Shown in pieces: positions 19,326 through 28,366 of a stretch of 64,000 nt of DNA. Origin of the DNA: Myxacorys californica WJT36-NPBG1 (lineage in GTDB: Bacteria; Cyanobacteriota; Cyanobacteriia; Leptolyngbyales; Leptolyngbyaceae); NCBI GenBank assembly GCA_019359315.1, contig JAHHHO010000016.1:29197-93196 (forward strand), in the 5' to 3' direction. Each line of letters starts with the position of its first letter. The stretch's first letter is position 1. The notes under the pieces were generated by a model. That model ran no database searches, was not told where the DNA came from, and worked only from the letters and a program-made list of their open reading frames with translations. The translations under genes and the position numbers were made by a program.

Positions 19326-19691
19326 TTAACCTCGCAACAACTGCTTGACTGTGCCGACTAGCTCGGTCGGCTGAAAGGGTTTTGCAATATAGGCGTCTGC
19401 GCCTTGCTTCATGCCCCAATAGCGATCGAACTCTTCACCTTTTGAGGAACACATCACGACAGGGACTCCCTGAGTTTTGGGGTCTGCCTTGAGTCGTCGA
19501 CACACCTCATACCCGTTCATGCGGGGCATCACGATGTCCAGTACCACTAAATCAGGGCACTTTCCTTGAATGTGTTCCAACGCTTCAACTCCATCAGCGG
19601 CGACGGTCACTGTTAATCCACTGCCTTTCAGCAGATCCGTAATCATTTCCCGTTGCGTGACGCTGTCTTCCACGACCAGAACTGTACTCAT
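19326..19691 (-). CDS. hmpB: CheY-like single-domain response regulator (PilH/HmpB type)
   Basis: The 121-residue receiver has all phosphorylation residues: the acidic pair in LVVEDSVTQRE, phospho-Asp in LVVLDIVMPRMNGYE, the Ser in VMCSSKGEE and the Lys in YIAKPFQPTE. Pil-chemosensory CheY proteins of this kind act on the pilus extension/retraction machinery or serve as phosphate sinks for the large CheA. It lies 137 bp downstream of the PatA-like gene and 11 bp upstream of hmpC on the minus strand. Confidence 0.92.
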   Translation of the reverse strand: MSTVLVVEDSVTQREMITDLLKGSGLTVTVAADGVEALEHIQGKCPDLVVLDIVMPRMNGYEVCRRLKADPKTQGVPVVMCSSKGEEFDRYWGMKQGADAYIAKPFQPTELVGTVKQLLRG

Positions 19692-19828
19692 AACCCCTTA
19701 CCTGCTTGCTGGCTGAACCGATGCCGGGAGAAATTGACTCTAGTAAACCGAAACGTCGTAACCTTAACGTACCCTCGAACACCCACTTAATCTGACATCT
19801 GTAAAAAAGAACTTTGTGCAGTCTTGCT

Positions 19829-21082
19829 TTAGGTGATATTTAATTTAAGTTCTTCTAGATCGTGAGTGGCTGGATGATGTGGATCAGGGGGTTCCGGTTG
19901 CCCTTGTCCGACATATTTCTCTACTAGCATCAAAAGTTCGCTCTTCCCAAACGGTTTTGTTAAATAGTCGATTGCGCCTACCATGCGGGCTTTAACCCGA
20001 TCGATAAAGCCATCTTTGCCCGTTAGCATGACAATTGGTGTTTGTCGAAATGCGGTGGACTGATGCAACATAGCACAGAGTTCATATCCATCTAATTCAG
20101 GCATTGATATATCACACAAAATAAGATCGGGCTTGAGTTGAAATACGAGACTTAGCGCTTTTAGAGGATCATCAATGGTACTGACTTCATATCCGTGCTG
20201 ATCGAGAATATACTCGACTGCTTTGCGAACGGTGGCTCCATCGTCAATACACACAACTCGTGGAACTCGAGCCGCCCGCCGCCCACCTAGAGAAGGGCGA
20301 TTTGCTCCAGATTCTTCAGATGAAGGGTGCGTTAGCTGCAACCATCCCCGTTGCACATAGGGATAGATTGCCCTTGCGACTGTTAAAATATCGCGGTTTA
20401 GGTAACGTGCAATTTTGCGAAGAGAGGTTTGCCCGTTGGCATAGCGATCGAGAGTCTGAAAAGTGGTTTCTGGCAGCGCTTCTCGCAGCAGAACAGCATT
20501 AGCAACTACTGGGCATTGATCTGGCGACTGCAGATGGGGCTGTAGCTGCTTCCATTCCTGCACTTGCTTGATGATGTTTGTGAGTAATGGCGCAATTTCT
20601 AAAGTAGTTAGTTGAGGGGTTAACGGCGTGCCTAATTCAAACGTGAATGATCCTTGGGGCAAGCTCAACAAGTCAAACAGAGTTTCATGAACCATGTTTT
20701 GAAGAATGCTGCGTCCCTGGGCAGGAGTGAGGAGATGGGCTTCTAACAGGGACCACAGGTAACCATATTCAGGAGTGTTGAACGGCGCGATCGCAGAAGC
20801 AACCGCCCGATTGAGCGTCGTTTCTGCCTTATAACGGCGTAAATAGTCTCTGAGGCGCGACAGATCACTTTCTGTCTCACCAGCATAAATTATTTGTCCA
20901 TTGAGAAAAAATATGAACCAGGAAGGAGTGGACTGAGGCAGCCGAATGTCTGGAGATACCAGCCCGCCGAAACTAGAACTGCAAGTTGGATATCCCTGCA
21001 CAAATAGTTCACCTGTACGCTGACCGAGTTCGATCAGTTGGAGGATACTACGAATATCAATCTCACTCAACTGTCCCTGCAT
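19829..21082 (-). CDS. hmpA: PatA/PilG-type response regulator with N-terminal DUF4388 (PATAN) domain
   Basis: The 417-residue protein begins with a PATAN/DUF4388 domain (MQGQLSEIDIRSILQLIELGQRTGELFV) plus a helical middle (about residues 90-240). It ends with a receiver (about 275-400) carrying phospho-Asp in LILCDISMPELDGYE and Lys in YLTKPFGKSE. Cyanobacterial PixG/PilG and heterocyst PatA share this layout and regulate pilus motility. It is the first gene of the minus-strand cluster. No strong ribosome binding site precedes the ATG. The start is nevertheless fixed by the conserved MQGQLSEIDI. Confidence 0.88.
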   Translation of the reverse strand: MQGQLSEIDIRSILQLIELGQRTGELFVQGYPTCSSSFGGLVSPDIRLPQSTPSWFIFFLNGQIIYAGETESDLSRLRDYLRRYKAETTLNRAVASAIAPFNTPEYGYLWSLLEAHLLTPAQGRSILQNMVHETLFDLLSLPQGSFTFELGTPLTPQLTTLEIAPLLTNIIKQVQEWKQLQPHLQSPDQCPVVANAVLLREALPETTFQTLDRYANGQTSLRKIARYLNRDILTVARAIYPYVQRGWLQLTHPSSEESGANRPSLGGRRAARVPRVVCIDDGATVRKAVEYILDQHGYEVSTIDDPLKALSLVFQLKPDLILCDISMPELDGYELCAMLHQSTAFRQTPIVMLTGKDGFIDRVKARMVGAIDYLTKPFGKSELLMLVEKYVGQGQPEPPDPHHPATHDLEELKLNIT

Positions 21083-21747
21083 TTAGTTCAACCATTTTCT
21101 AGAACGTAGATTTGCACTCAACACGATGTTGCTCTTGAAGGAATTACGTTTTTCAAACTGACTCGACTAGTTTTTTGTAGCATTGGCCTTAGCCGTTCAT
21201 CATGCCAACCTAGAAACGGTGCAACGCTAAAGTCGCATCATCGATTTTCCCTAAAAATAGAAATTAGGAATGGACGCTCAGCAGGAACCTAATTGCCCAA
21301 ACATTGTATCCACTAAATTGATTAAAATGACAAACTTTACTTAGGTTTGCTGAATACCTCAGAAATTATTACTAAAGAACAAGTGAAGAATTAGGGCTAA
21401 AGATCAAATCCCATTTAATAGTTTGGTGGGAACAGCGATCGTAACAATCCAAAACTCGCCACCTCGACTCAGCAATCGGTCAATGTATCTATCTAAACTC
21501 AGTAAAGCGATTGGAATGGGACAAGCCTGGGCATACTTTGAGGAGAAGGACTTTGCCCAACCCATCGATTGCACTTTACAAGCCGTTGAATTGCAAGCCG
21601 TTGAATTAAGTTACAACGTGCAGCTTCTTAATCGACAGTAAGAATGATGTCGTCAGCAGAAGCTTTAAAGCGTCTGAGCGGATTGAACAGAATTTGGGCA
21701 AACTACATCTCTAGGATTGAGCGTAGACACGGAAGAGGACTATCAGC
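21083..21747. promoter_or_regulatory. Divergent promoter region between hmpA and hmpF
   Basis: This 665-bp region must hold the promoters for the hmpA-E cluster (minus) and hmpF (plus). In Nostoc such genes are switched on in hormogonia by a sigma cascade, but I could not assign promoter boxes. A 72-codon plus-strand frame at 21423-21641 (TTG start, containing a repeated QAVEL pair from a 15-bp duplication near 21579-21608) matches nothing I recognise and is not called. Confidence 0.5.
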
Positions 21748-23502
21748 GTGCTGTATCTAGCAGAAGTCATCCAGAAGAAAGGCGGGATCATGGGTGGTGG
21801 CAAGTGCGAGTTGAAGCTACTTGCTTGCCAACGAACGGAACAAAATTGGTCTGCGGTTTCTGGCGATGAGTCAGTCCAAACGGAGGAGGCAAATCGCTAT
21901 GGCTCTGGAACATTGCTGCTAGTTGATTTAACTGGAAGTAAGCAAGTGCAGCGCATCCAGGAAGCGAGTCGTCCCTTAGTGAGCATTCTTCAGAACTTCT
22001 CGCGCTTGCAAGAGAAGTTTAAGACACAGGAAGAAGAGATTGAGCAGTGGAAGCAGTCATTGACATATCAAAGTCAAGAATTAAACCGTCGGGAAGTGGA
22101 AATGGAATCCCGGCAGGAACAACTTCAGCAGATGGAGTCGGACTTTGAGCACTTGGAGCAACAGCGTCAAGAGTTTGAGACAACGCGCCAAGAAATAATG
22201 GCGCAGCAAGAAGAGATGGAGCGCCAACGTCAAGAGATGCAAGGCGCGTGGGATCAGCTGCAAGGGCAAAAGCAGCAGCTTGAAGACCAACGAGCAGAGT
22301 TGTTGGGAGCATCAGTGTTAGACACCGAAAAAGCGCAGGTCATTCATCAACTTTTGGAGCAAATTTGTGATGGAAGTGCTTCTTCAGAGCAGATAAACAT
22401 TCACCTTCAGCAGCTTTATGAGATTCTGGGTCAGCAGCAAACTATTCTGACGCACCACTGGCACATGTTGGAGCAACACCAGCAAGCCTTGCACCAAAAG
22501 CAGGAAGAAACTGAGCAGCAGTCGCAAAGATTAGAGCAGCAGTGGCATGTTTGGCATCAAGCTCAGGAAGCAGTAGAGCAGGCGCGAACTGAGGCGAAGT
22601 CACAAGAATGGGTGCTGAACACTAAACAGGAGCACGCGCAATTTGTGAGTTCGCAAATTCAGCGCTCCAACGAGTTATACCAGCAACTAAGCCAAATAAC
22701 CGCAGGAGGTACAGTCAATGAGACAGCCCAAGTGGATCTAAATGCTCTAGAAACTATGCCTTTGCAGAACCTGCAAGCGATCGCTAAAACGCTACAGAAA
22801 GAGTTTGATCAGTCTTCTCAATTTGTTCACGGGCAGGAAGAGGAACTTGATCTCAAAGAAAAGGAACTTGAAGCCCTCAGAGCAAAAATTCAGCAGGTGA
22901 GTGAGTTCGATCGCATGAGCTTAGAGGCTGAATTGGCCGATGAGCAAGATGCCTATCAGTTTCTCAATCAAACGCTGGTTGGGCAGCGCCGTAGTCTTAT
23001 CGAGAAAGAGACGATTTTACGTCAGCATAAAGCAGTCATCGCTAGAAGAACAGGTAAACCCGATCCAACGCTGGTCAATAGCGGCATTGATCTAAGTCCG
23101 ATTTTGACGCAGATCGAGGCTCAGCGCCAACAGCAAGCAGATGAGCTAGAAACCGTCGAGGCTCAAATTGAGCAGATTCGCAGTGCTGTTCAGCAAGCGC
23201 AAGAGTATATGAATGCGCAAGCCGAGGAGCAAGATGCGAAACGTCATGAGTTGAGGCAACTTGAGGAGACACTTCAGGCTCAAAGAGCGTCCACCGCAGA
23301 GGTCGTTGGCAAAGTCTCGCTTTACCACGAGATGCTTCAACCGATTCAAGATGTGGTGGCAGGACTTCATCAATCCCTTGATGAGATCGCGGTGTTGCTT
23401 TCTCAACAGCAAGAAGTCGGTCACCATCATCAGCAAGGGATTGAGCAAATGAGACAGATGATTACAGATCTGACACAAAAGCCTGAGTTCGCGGCCGTTT
23501 AA
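21748..23502 (+). CDS. hmpF: Type IV pilus motility taxis protein HmpF (long coiled coil)
   Basis: The N-terminal globular block (MLYLAEVIQKKGG, GGGKCELKLLACQRTEQNWSA, YGSGTLLLVDLTGSKQVQRI) is the conserved HmpF domain. It is followed by about 480 residues of almost uninterrupted Gln/Glu-rich coiled coil (from about residue 90). In Nostoc and Synechococcus, HmpF localises to cell poles or septa and is required for pilus activity and gliding. The start is a GTG preceded by GGAAGAGGAC, giving the conserved MLYLAEV. It is divergent from the hmpA-E cluster. Its last 23 codons are duplicated just downstream by a 112-bp tandem repeat that does not change the reading frame of the gene. Confidence 0.93.
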   Translation: MLYLAEVIQKKGGIMGGGKCELKLLACQRTEQNWSAVSGDESVQTEEANRYGSGTLLLVDLTGSKQVQRIQEASRPLVSILQNFSRLQEKFKTQEEEIEQWKQSLTYQSQELNRREVEMESRQEQLQQMESDFEHLEQQRQEFETTRQEIMAQQEEMERQRQEMQGAWDQLQGQKQQLEDQRAELLGASVLDTEKAQVIHQLLEQICDGSASSEQINIHLQQLYEILGQQQTILTHHWHMLEQHQQALHQKQEETEQQSQRLEQQWHVWHQAQEAVEQARTEAKSQEWVLNTKQEHAQFVSSQIQRSNELYQQLSQITAGGTVNETAQVDLNALETMPLQNLQAIAKTLQKEFDQSSQFVHGQEEELDLKEKELEALRAKIQQVSEFDRMSLEAELADEQDAYQFLNQTLVGQRRSLIEKETILRQHKAVIARRTGKPDPTLVNSGIDLSPILTQIEAQRQQQADELETVEAQIEQIRSAVQQAQEYMNAQAEEQDAKRHELRQLEETLQAQRASTAEVVGKVSLYHEMLQPIQDVVAGLHQSLDEIAVLLSQQQEVGHHHQQGIEQMRQMITDLTQKPEFAAV

Positions 23503-23658
23503 GAGATAGAGGCAATCAGTCCTGAATTTAATGCGATCGCTTCAATAAGGGATTGAGCAAATGAGACAGATGATTACAGATCTGACACAAAAGCCTGAGT
23601 TCGCGGCCGTTTAAGAGATAGAGGCAATCAGTCCTGAATTTAATGCGATCGCTTCAAT
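23435..23658 (+). repeat. Perfect 112-bp tandem duplication over the 3' end of hmpF
   Basis: 23435-23546 and 23547-23658 are identical base for base by eye. Each contains the last 22 codons of hmpF, the TAA stop and about 43 bp of downstream sequence with a HIP1 octamer. The second copy is a detached tail without a start. The perfect identity points to a recent event or to an assembly artefact. Confidence 0.92.
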
Positions 23659-23716
23659 GGGGTAGCACTGATTTCAGCATTCATCGAACTTCTTGCAAAA
23701 GTGCTTATATTGGGAT

Positions 23717-23770
23717 AGCCGCAGCCATTTGAGTTGGATCGTATACGATCCAACTCAAATGGCTGCGGCT
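23717..23770. repeat. 54-bp perfect palindrome in a convergent intergenic region
   Basis: A 27-base arm beginning AGCCGCAGCCATTTGAGTTG is followed with no loop by its exact reverse complement, centred on GTATAC. It lies between the convergent ends of hmpF and the GGDEF-EAL gene. It could act as a bidirectional terminator, but there is no T tract next to it. Confidence 0.92.
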
Positions 23771-23925
23771 TCAGTGTACAAAATACTTTGTTGATTTCGT
23801 GGTTAGCACTGAAACGATTGTGCAAACGACGCACTCAGAAACTGCTTTTTCATACAAGAACGATCGCGCGTCTCCTCAGAAGTGGGGCGGCGAATTGCAG
23901 GTAACCCCTCTCCACTTACAAAATT

Positions 23926-25704
23926 TTAAGCGCTGACCAACTGAAAGCGACGATCGGCTTGTAGCAGTATTTTGACCTCAGCAATAGGAATAGCGGGGCT
24001 GTAGAGATAGCCTTGCATGACTTGGCAGCCCATCTCTTGAAGCACCAGCAGTTGCTTAACGGTTTCAACACCCTCAGCGACAACTTTCATCCTTAAACTT
24101 TTTGCCATGGCCACAATAGCGGTTGAGATCGCATTCGCTCCTTCACTTGTGGCTAAATGTTGAACAAAGGATCGATCAATCTTTAGCGTGTCAATCGGTA
24201 AAGAATTTAGATAATTCAGCGATGAATATCCCGTGCCAAAGTCATCAATCGAAATCTCAATGCCTAGACTCTTCAGCTTCGACAAGATCGAGACAGTCGC
24301 TTTGACGTCTTGCATCAGGCAAGTTTCCGTTAATTCCAGGACTAGAAGATGAGGATCAAGTCCTGTTTCGTCTAGAATGGCGGCGATGCGATCGACAAAG
24401 CCTTCCTGCTGAAACTGTCGCATTGAGAGATTAACTGACACTCTAAGGGGCACTGAGTTCCATTGCTGCCAAACCTTTGCATGCTGACACGCCGTTTTGA
24501 GTACCCATTCTCCTAACGGAATAATTAATCCTAGTTCTTCGGCGATCGGAATGAACGTTGCAGGAGAAATCATACCCCGTCCAGGATGCTTCCAGCGCAG
24601 CAACGATTCCATGCCAACAATTTCGCCCGTTTTGAGATTGACCTGGGGCTGATAATGCACCTGAAACTCGGCCCGCTCGATTGCTTTGGTCAAATCCATC
24701 TCAATGAGGCGACGCTCCACTTCGAGTTCATCCATGCTGGATGTGTAGAAGCAATAGCTCTGCCCATGTTGTTTGCACCAATGACGGGCAGTTTCAGCTT
24801 GACTAATGAGATGTTCTGGATGTTGAGCCAGGTTTTGAGTCAGCGTGATCCCCAAGCTAATTTGAATGCAAACTTCTTGCCCGTTAATTTTGAAGGGGGA
24901 CCCGATCGAATTGATAATTTGCTGTGCTAACTCCGTGACTTCCGCTTCCTGAGGATTATGAGTCAGCACAATCCCGAATTCGTCACTGTTAAGACGAGCG
25001 AGCAGCCCATGAGAGTCGGCGAGTTTTGCTAAACGGTGCGCCACCATTTTTAGGAGAATGTCGCCAGTTGCATAACCAAAGCTGGCGTTAACCGAGCGAA
25101 ATCGATGAATGTTGAGACAGAAGATGGCGATCGCTCCATGGGCTTCTCTGAAAATTGCGCCGTTCTTGTTTTGAAACTTAGCAAGGCTAACCGGAGCTTG
25201 TTCTGAAGTCCAGCGCTGAATTTGCTGACAGAGCAAGCCACGACTCGGCAGACTCGTGAGTGGATCGAAAGTGGCTCCGCGTTGGAGGGCTTCGACGGCT
25301 TGGCGCTGTTCGTTCGCGTAAAGTTGAGCGATCGCAGTTCGTTTGGTCAGCCGAGATGCGATCGCGTCGAGCAACTCGGAGACCGAACACGGTTTTATCA
25401 AGTAGTCATCTGCACCTAAGTTCATTCCGTGCCTAATTTCTTGATGTTCGCATTTAGCGGTGAGAAAAATGACAGGAATTGCCGCTGTTGAGACGTGGCT
25501 ACGAAGCTCCTCTAAAACGCCATACCCATCTAGTTCGGGCATGCGGATGTCACACAGAATCAAATCGGGCAAGTAAGCTTTTGCCTTACGAACTCCTGAT
25601 GCACCGTGCTCTGCACCCATCACCCGAAACCCTTCCAAATCTAATATTTCTAGAAGATTTGACCGGATTGTTTCATCGTCCTCGATCACCAAGATTGTTT
25701 TCAT
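23926..25704 (-). CDS. Response regulator with GGDEF and EAL domains (c-di-GMP turnover)
   Basis: The 592-residue protein has a receiver (residues 1-120; phospho-Asp in LILCDIRMPELDGYG, Lys in YLIKPCSVSE), a GGDEF domain (about 145-310) with a degenerate signature (LNSDEF instead of GGDEF), and an EAL domain (about 325-585). The EAL signature reads ESLLRW, but the other catalytic residues are present: NLSMRQF, LELTETCL, IDDFGTGYSSL, LKIDRS, VVAEGVET. It is most likely a phosphodiesterase that degrades c-di-GMP, with a regulatory GGDEF domain. Its place beside the motility cluster suggests a role in the switch between sessile and motile states, which is inference. Confidence 0.92.
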   Translation of the reverse strand: MKTILVIEDDETIRSNLLEILDLEGFRVMGAEHGASGVRKAKAYLPDLILCDIRMPELDGYGVLEELRSHVSTAAIPVIFLTAKCEHQEIRHGMNLGADDYLIKPCSVSELLDAIASRLTKRTAIAQLYANEQRQAVEALQRGATFDPLTSLPSRGLLCQQIQRWTSEQAPVSLAKFQNKNGAIFREAHGAIAIFCLNIHRFRSVNASFGYATGDILLKMVAHRLAKLADSHGLLARLNSDEFGIVLTHNPQEAEVTELAQQIINSIGSPFKINGQEVCIQISLGITLTQNLAQHPEHLISQAETARHWCKQHGQSYCFYTSSMDELEVERRLIEMDLTKAIERAEFQVHYQPQVNLKTGEIVGMESLLRWKHPGRGMISPATFIPIAEELGLIIPLGEWVLKTACQHAKVWQQWNSVPLRVSVNLSMRQFQQEGFVDRIAAILDETGLDPHLLVLELTETCLMQDVKATVSILSKLKSLGIEISIDDFGTGYSSLNYLNSLPIDTLKIDRSFVQHLATSEGANAISTAIVAMAKSLRMKVVAEGVETVKQLLVLQEMGCQVMQGYLYSPAIPIAEVKILLQADRRFQLVSA

Positions 25705-26830
25705 TGGAGCGTGTAAGGCAAGATTTACGAACCCTTAAATTAGATTGAAACATACGATAAATCAAAGAATTGAAATCAGCGTCCAAAGTGAAATGAAAAG
25801 TTAATTGAGTACTGCCAGTAGTAACAGACTATTAACTACGTTTTTCAAAAGGTGCGCCGCTTTTATGTTCTGAGGATTTCTATTAAGCTGAAGATGCAAT
25901 AACTTTTTGCTATTTATTTAGCATTACAAGAGTTATTTTGAAATTAAGCTTTTTGCCATCCAGACGCCGATCCTCTCTAGGTACAGAGCCTATGATGCGC
26001 TTGTTCCAGTTTATTGGTAACCTCGGTAAAGCTAAGTATTTCTTTAGTTTCATAGCTTGGTCTTCACGTACCCTAAGTGTTTTTACAATCAAGACGTTAT
26101 CAGGAACTGGTTTAGGGAAGCTATCAGCAAGCTTTAGTAGTCCTCAATAGAACCGGCGGGCAGTGTAGAGAACAACAGAGGGATTACATTTACAGCTTAC
26201 TGAACTGAGGATTATGCGGACAGTAAATTCTACTACTTTATACTTTTCATACTTAAGTTTGCCCCTGAACTTATTCTTTGACTACTCAAGATCACCAATT
26301 AAGACCACAATTTAAGTAAGGACCAGTAAAAACTTTGAGAAAACCACGGTTGTCAATTTACCTTTGAGTGTTTCAGCACCTCAGCTAGAAGCTGTTTGTT
26401 CGGCACTTGGTTTAGGTCGAGCCTAAGTGCTTTGAAAAGCTGTCGTCTGTCAAGACATGCAATAGATACTTTGATATATCGAGTTTAGTTTAAACTTAGT
26501 TGAAGAAACTTAAAGAAATTCTTTAAGTAATATAGTTTTCTTGTCAGAATTGGGAGAAAATACAATTTATCTTCAGCACAAACCAGTGGTTACACTCAGA
26601 AAACTTAGACGACCAAGCTTAAGTGATCAATGACTTGCAACTAAAACCAGTATTCACAGCGCCTATTTGGAGATGGCTGTATTGGGGATATTGCGGAAGA
26701 GGATTTGAGGTGTAGGAGTGGGGATCGGTAGGTTTTAATATTTTTGTTATATAAAATTTTCTGTTGCTTTCGCCTTCTCAGTTGATTTCACTACCTTTAG
26801 TCGTCAAAATCCATTTTCAGGTCCTACTCT
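25705..26830. other. Intergenic region of 1.1 kb, possible decayed gene
   Basis: This AT-rich stretch has no convincing gene. A minus-strand frame at 25910-26092, which can be read in the same frame further upstream to about 26139, has protein-like charge pattern (KTLRVREDQAMKLKKYLALP, GSVPREDRRLDGKKLNF) but no start signal and no recognised family. It may be the C-terminal remnant of a lost gene. The rest, to the ATG at 26831, holds nothing I can name. Confidence 0.4.
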
Positions 26831-28168
26831 ATGCCTCACCGAAGTCAACCCATCAAGCGGAAGCGCGGAATTATGCTTAATGCAAGAGGATGGCAGCGCT
26901 TGCAAGCAGCTGAACAGCACGCCGCAGATCAGCACAATTCTGGTAAATCCTTCACATTACAGGAACTCAGCGATCGTACGGGTCTAAGTCCTAACACCCT
27001 CGCAAGAGTACGGGGGCGCAAAGTTTCAGTTGATCAGCAGACGCTAGAGAGCTACTTTCGTGCGTTCGGGTTGACACTGGGAACGGAGGACTACACCGAT
27101 GCAGAATCGGCACCAGTGAGCAGCCGTCCACCAGTGATGTTGACGGGTCAACTTCCCAGCGATTCTCTGTTTTATATTTGTCGTCCACCGAGTGAAGCCT
27201 TGTGTTACGAGGGATTGCTGCAACCGGGTGCTTTAGTCCGCATCAAAGCGCCTCGGCAGATGGGGAAAACCTCCCTAGCCGCCAAAGTGCTGTCTCAAGC
27301 GAGAGAACAGCATATTCTAACTACAATGACCAGTCTGCGATTAGCAGATACAGTGGTTTTATCGGATTTGAAGCGATTTTTACAATGGCTGTGTGCGGTT
27401 ATTACGCAGACTCTTGAACTGCCAAATCAGCTTGAGCAACATTGGGATGACCTGTTTGGCAACAGCTACAACTGCACGAACTATTTTGAGAGCTATATTT
27501 TATCGAAGCTAGATCAGCCTCTAGTGCTTGCACTAGATGAAGTTGATGTCGTGTTTGACTATCCGCAGATTGCGGCGGATTTTTTCGGGATGCTGCGAGC
27601 TTGGTATGAGAAAGCACGGTATGGCGATGCCAAAAGCGAGTTGTGGCAAAAATTGCGGATTGTGCTAATTCACTCCACGGAGGTGTATGTGCCGTTGAAT
27701 CTGCACCAATCGCCGTTTAATGCTGGACTTGCGATCGATCTCCCCTCATTTAATTCAGAACAAGTAATGGAGCTGGCACAGCGCTATGGGCTTGAAAACC
27801 TCGACGAGACGGTTGCAGAACTGATGAGCCTGACAGGCGGCAACCCGTACCTAGTGCAAGTCGGACTTCATCACTTAAGTGGGCAGTTGGTTTCGTTAGA
27901 GCAGTTAGTGCAGCATTCGAGTGCGATCGATGGGGTGTATGGCCCACATTTGCGACATTTGCTAGCGGATCTGCAAAAATACCCTGATTTGATCGCGGCG
28001 CTAAAGCGGGTGGTGTTATCCACTAGCCCCTTTGAGCTTGAGCCGATGCAAGCGTTTAAGCTGCAAAGTAAAGGACTCGTCTCGATGCAAGATCAGCAAG
28101 TGGTGCCAAGCTGCAATCTGTACCGCAGATACTTTTCTCAAGCGTTGTCCACAACAGAAGTGTTTTGA
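26831..28168 (+). CDS. AAA-like ATPase with N-terminal vMAP-type HTH domain
   Basis: The 445-residue protein has two parts. Residues about 15-85 form the small HTH domain found at the N-terminus of vWA-MoxR-associated conflict proteins (ARGWQRLQAAEQ, FTLQELSDRTGLSPNTLARV, VDQQTLESYFRAFGL). The rest is an AAA-like (PF14516-type, STAND-related) ATPase with a Walker A variant APRQMGKTSL (about 140) and Walker B LVLALDEVDVVF (about 233). The C-terminal part is a helical bundle with LTGGNPYLVQVGLHHLSG. Such ATPases act as signal-gated switches. No effector domain is visible, so an interacting partner is expected. The WD40 ATPase 198 bp downstream in the same direction is the obvious candidate. Confidence 0.85.
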   Translation: MPHRSQPIKRKRGIMLNARGWQRLQAAEQHAADQHNSGKSFTLQELSDRTGLSPNTLARVRGRKVSVDQQTLESYFRAFGLTLGTEDYTDAESAPVSSRPPVMLTGQLPSDSLFYICRPPSEALCYEGLLQPGALVRIKAPRQMGKTSLAAKVLSQAREQHILTTMTSLRLADTVVLSDLKRFLQWLCAVITQTLELPNQLEQHWDDLFGNSYNCTNYFESYILSKLDQPLVLALDEVDVVFDYPQIAADFFGMLRAWYEKARYGDAKSELWQKLRIVLIHSTEVYVPLNLHQSPFNAGLAIDLPSFNSEQVMELAQRYGLENLDETVAELMSLTGGNPYLVQVGLHHLSGQLVSLEQLVQHSSAIDGVYGPHLRHLLADLQKYPDLIAALKRVVLSTSPFELEPMQAFKLQSKGLVSMQDQQVVPSCNLYRRYFSQALSTTEVF

Positions 28169-28366
28169 CTTATACATTTCTATTTGCAAGTCTCAACGCA
28201 ATTCTTAATAGGGTCTTAAACAAGAGCAAAAGGATAGAAAGTTACAGACAATAGAACAAGCTGGTGCTAGTCAAAGGTTGCTTCCCCGTTGGTATCTGAA
28301 CCAGAGCTTTGTCAGATCTAGAGTTAGTTACAAACGTTTCACCTAATGTAAAGTTGACGGCGAATC

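Noticed and set aside
21423..21641. 72-codon plus-strand frame upstream of hmpF with repeated QAVEL
   Set aside because: TTG start without ribosome binding site and no family likeness. The repeat comes from a 15-bp duplication rather than from a protein pattern.
25938..26150. 70-codon plus-strand frame in the 1.1-kb gap
   Set aside because: It is the complement of a more protein-like minus-strand frame, and neither has start signals. Possibly a gene remnant, not a gene.
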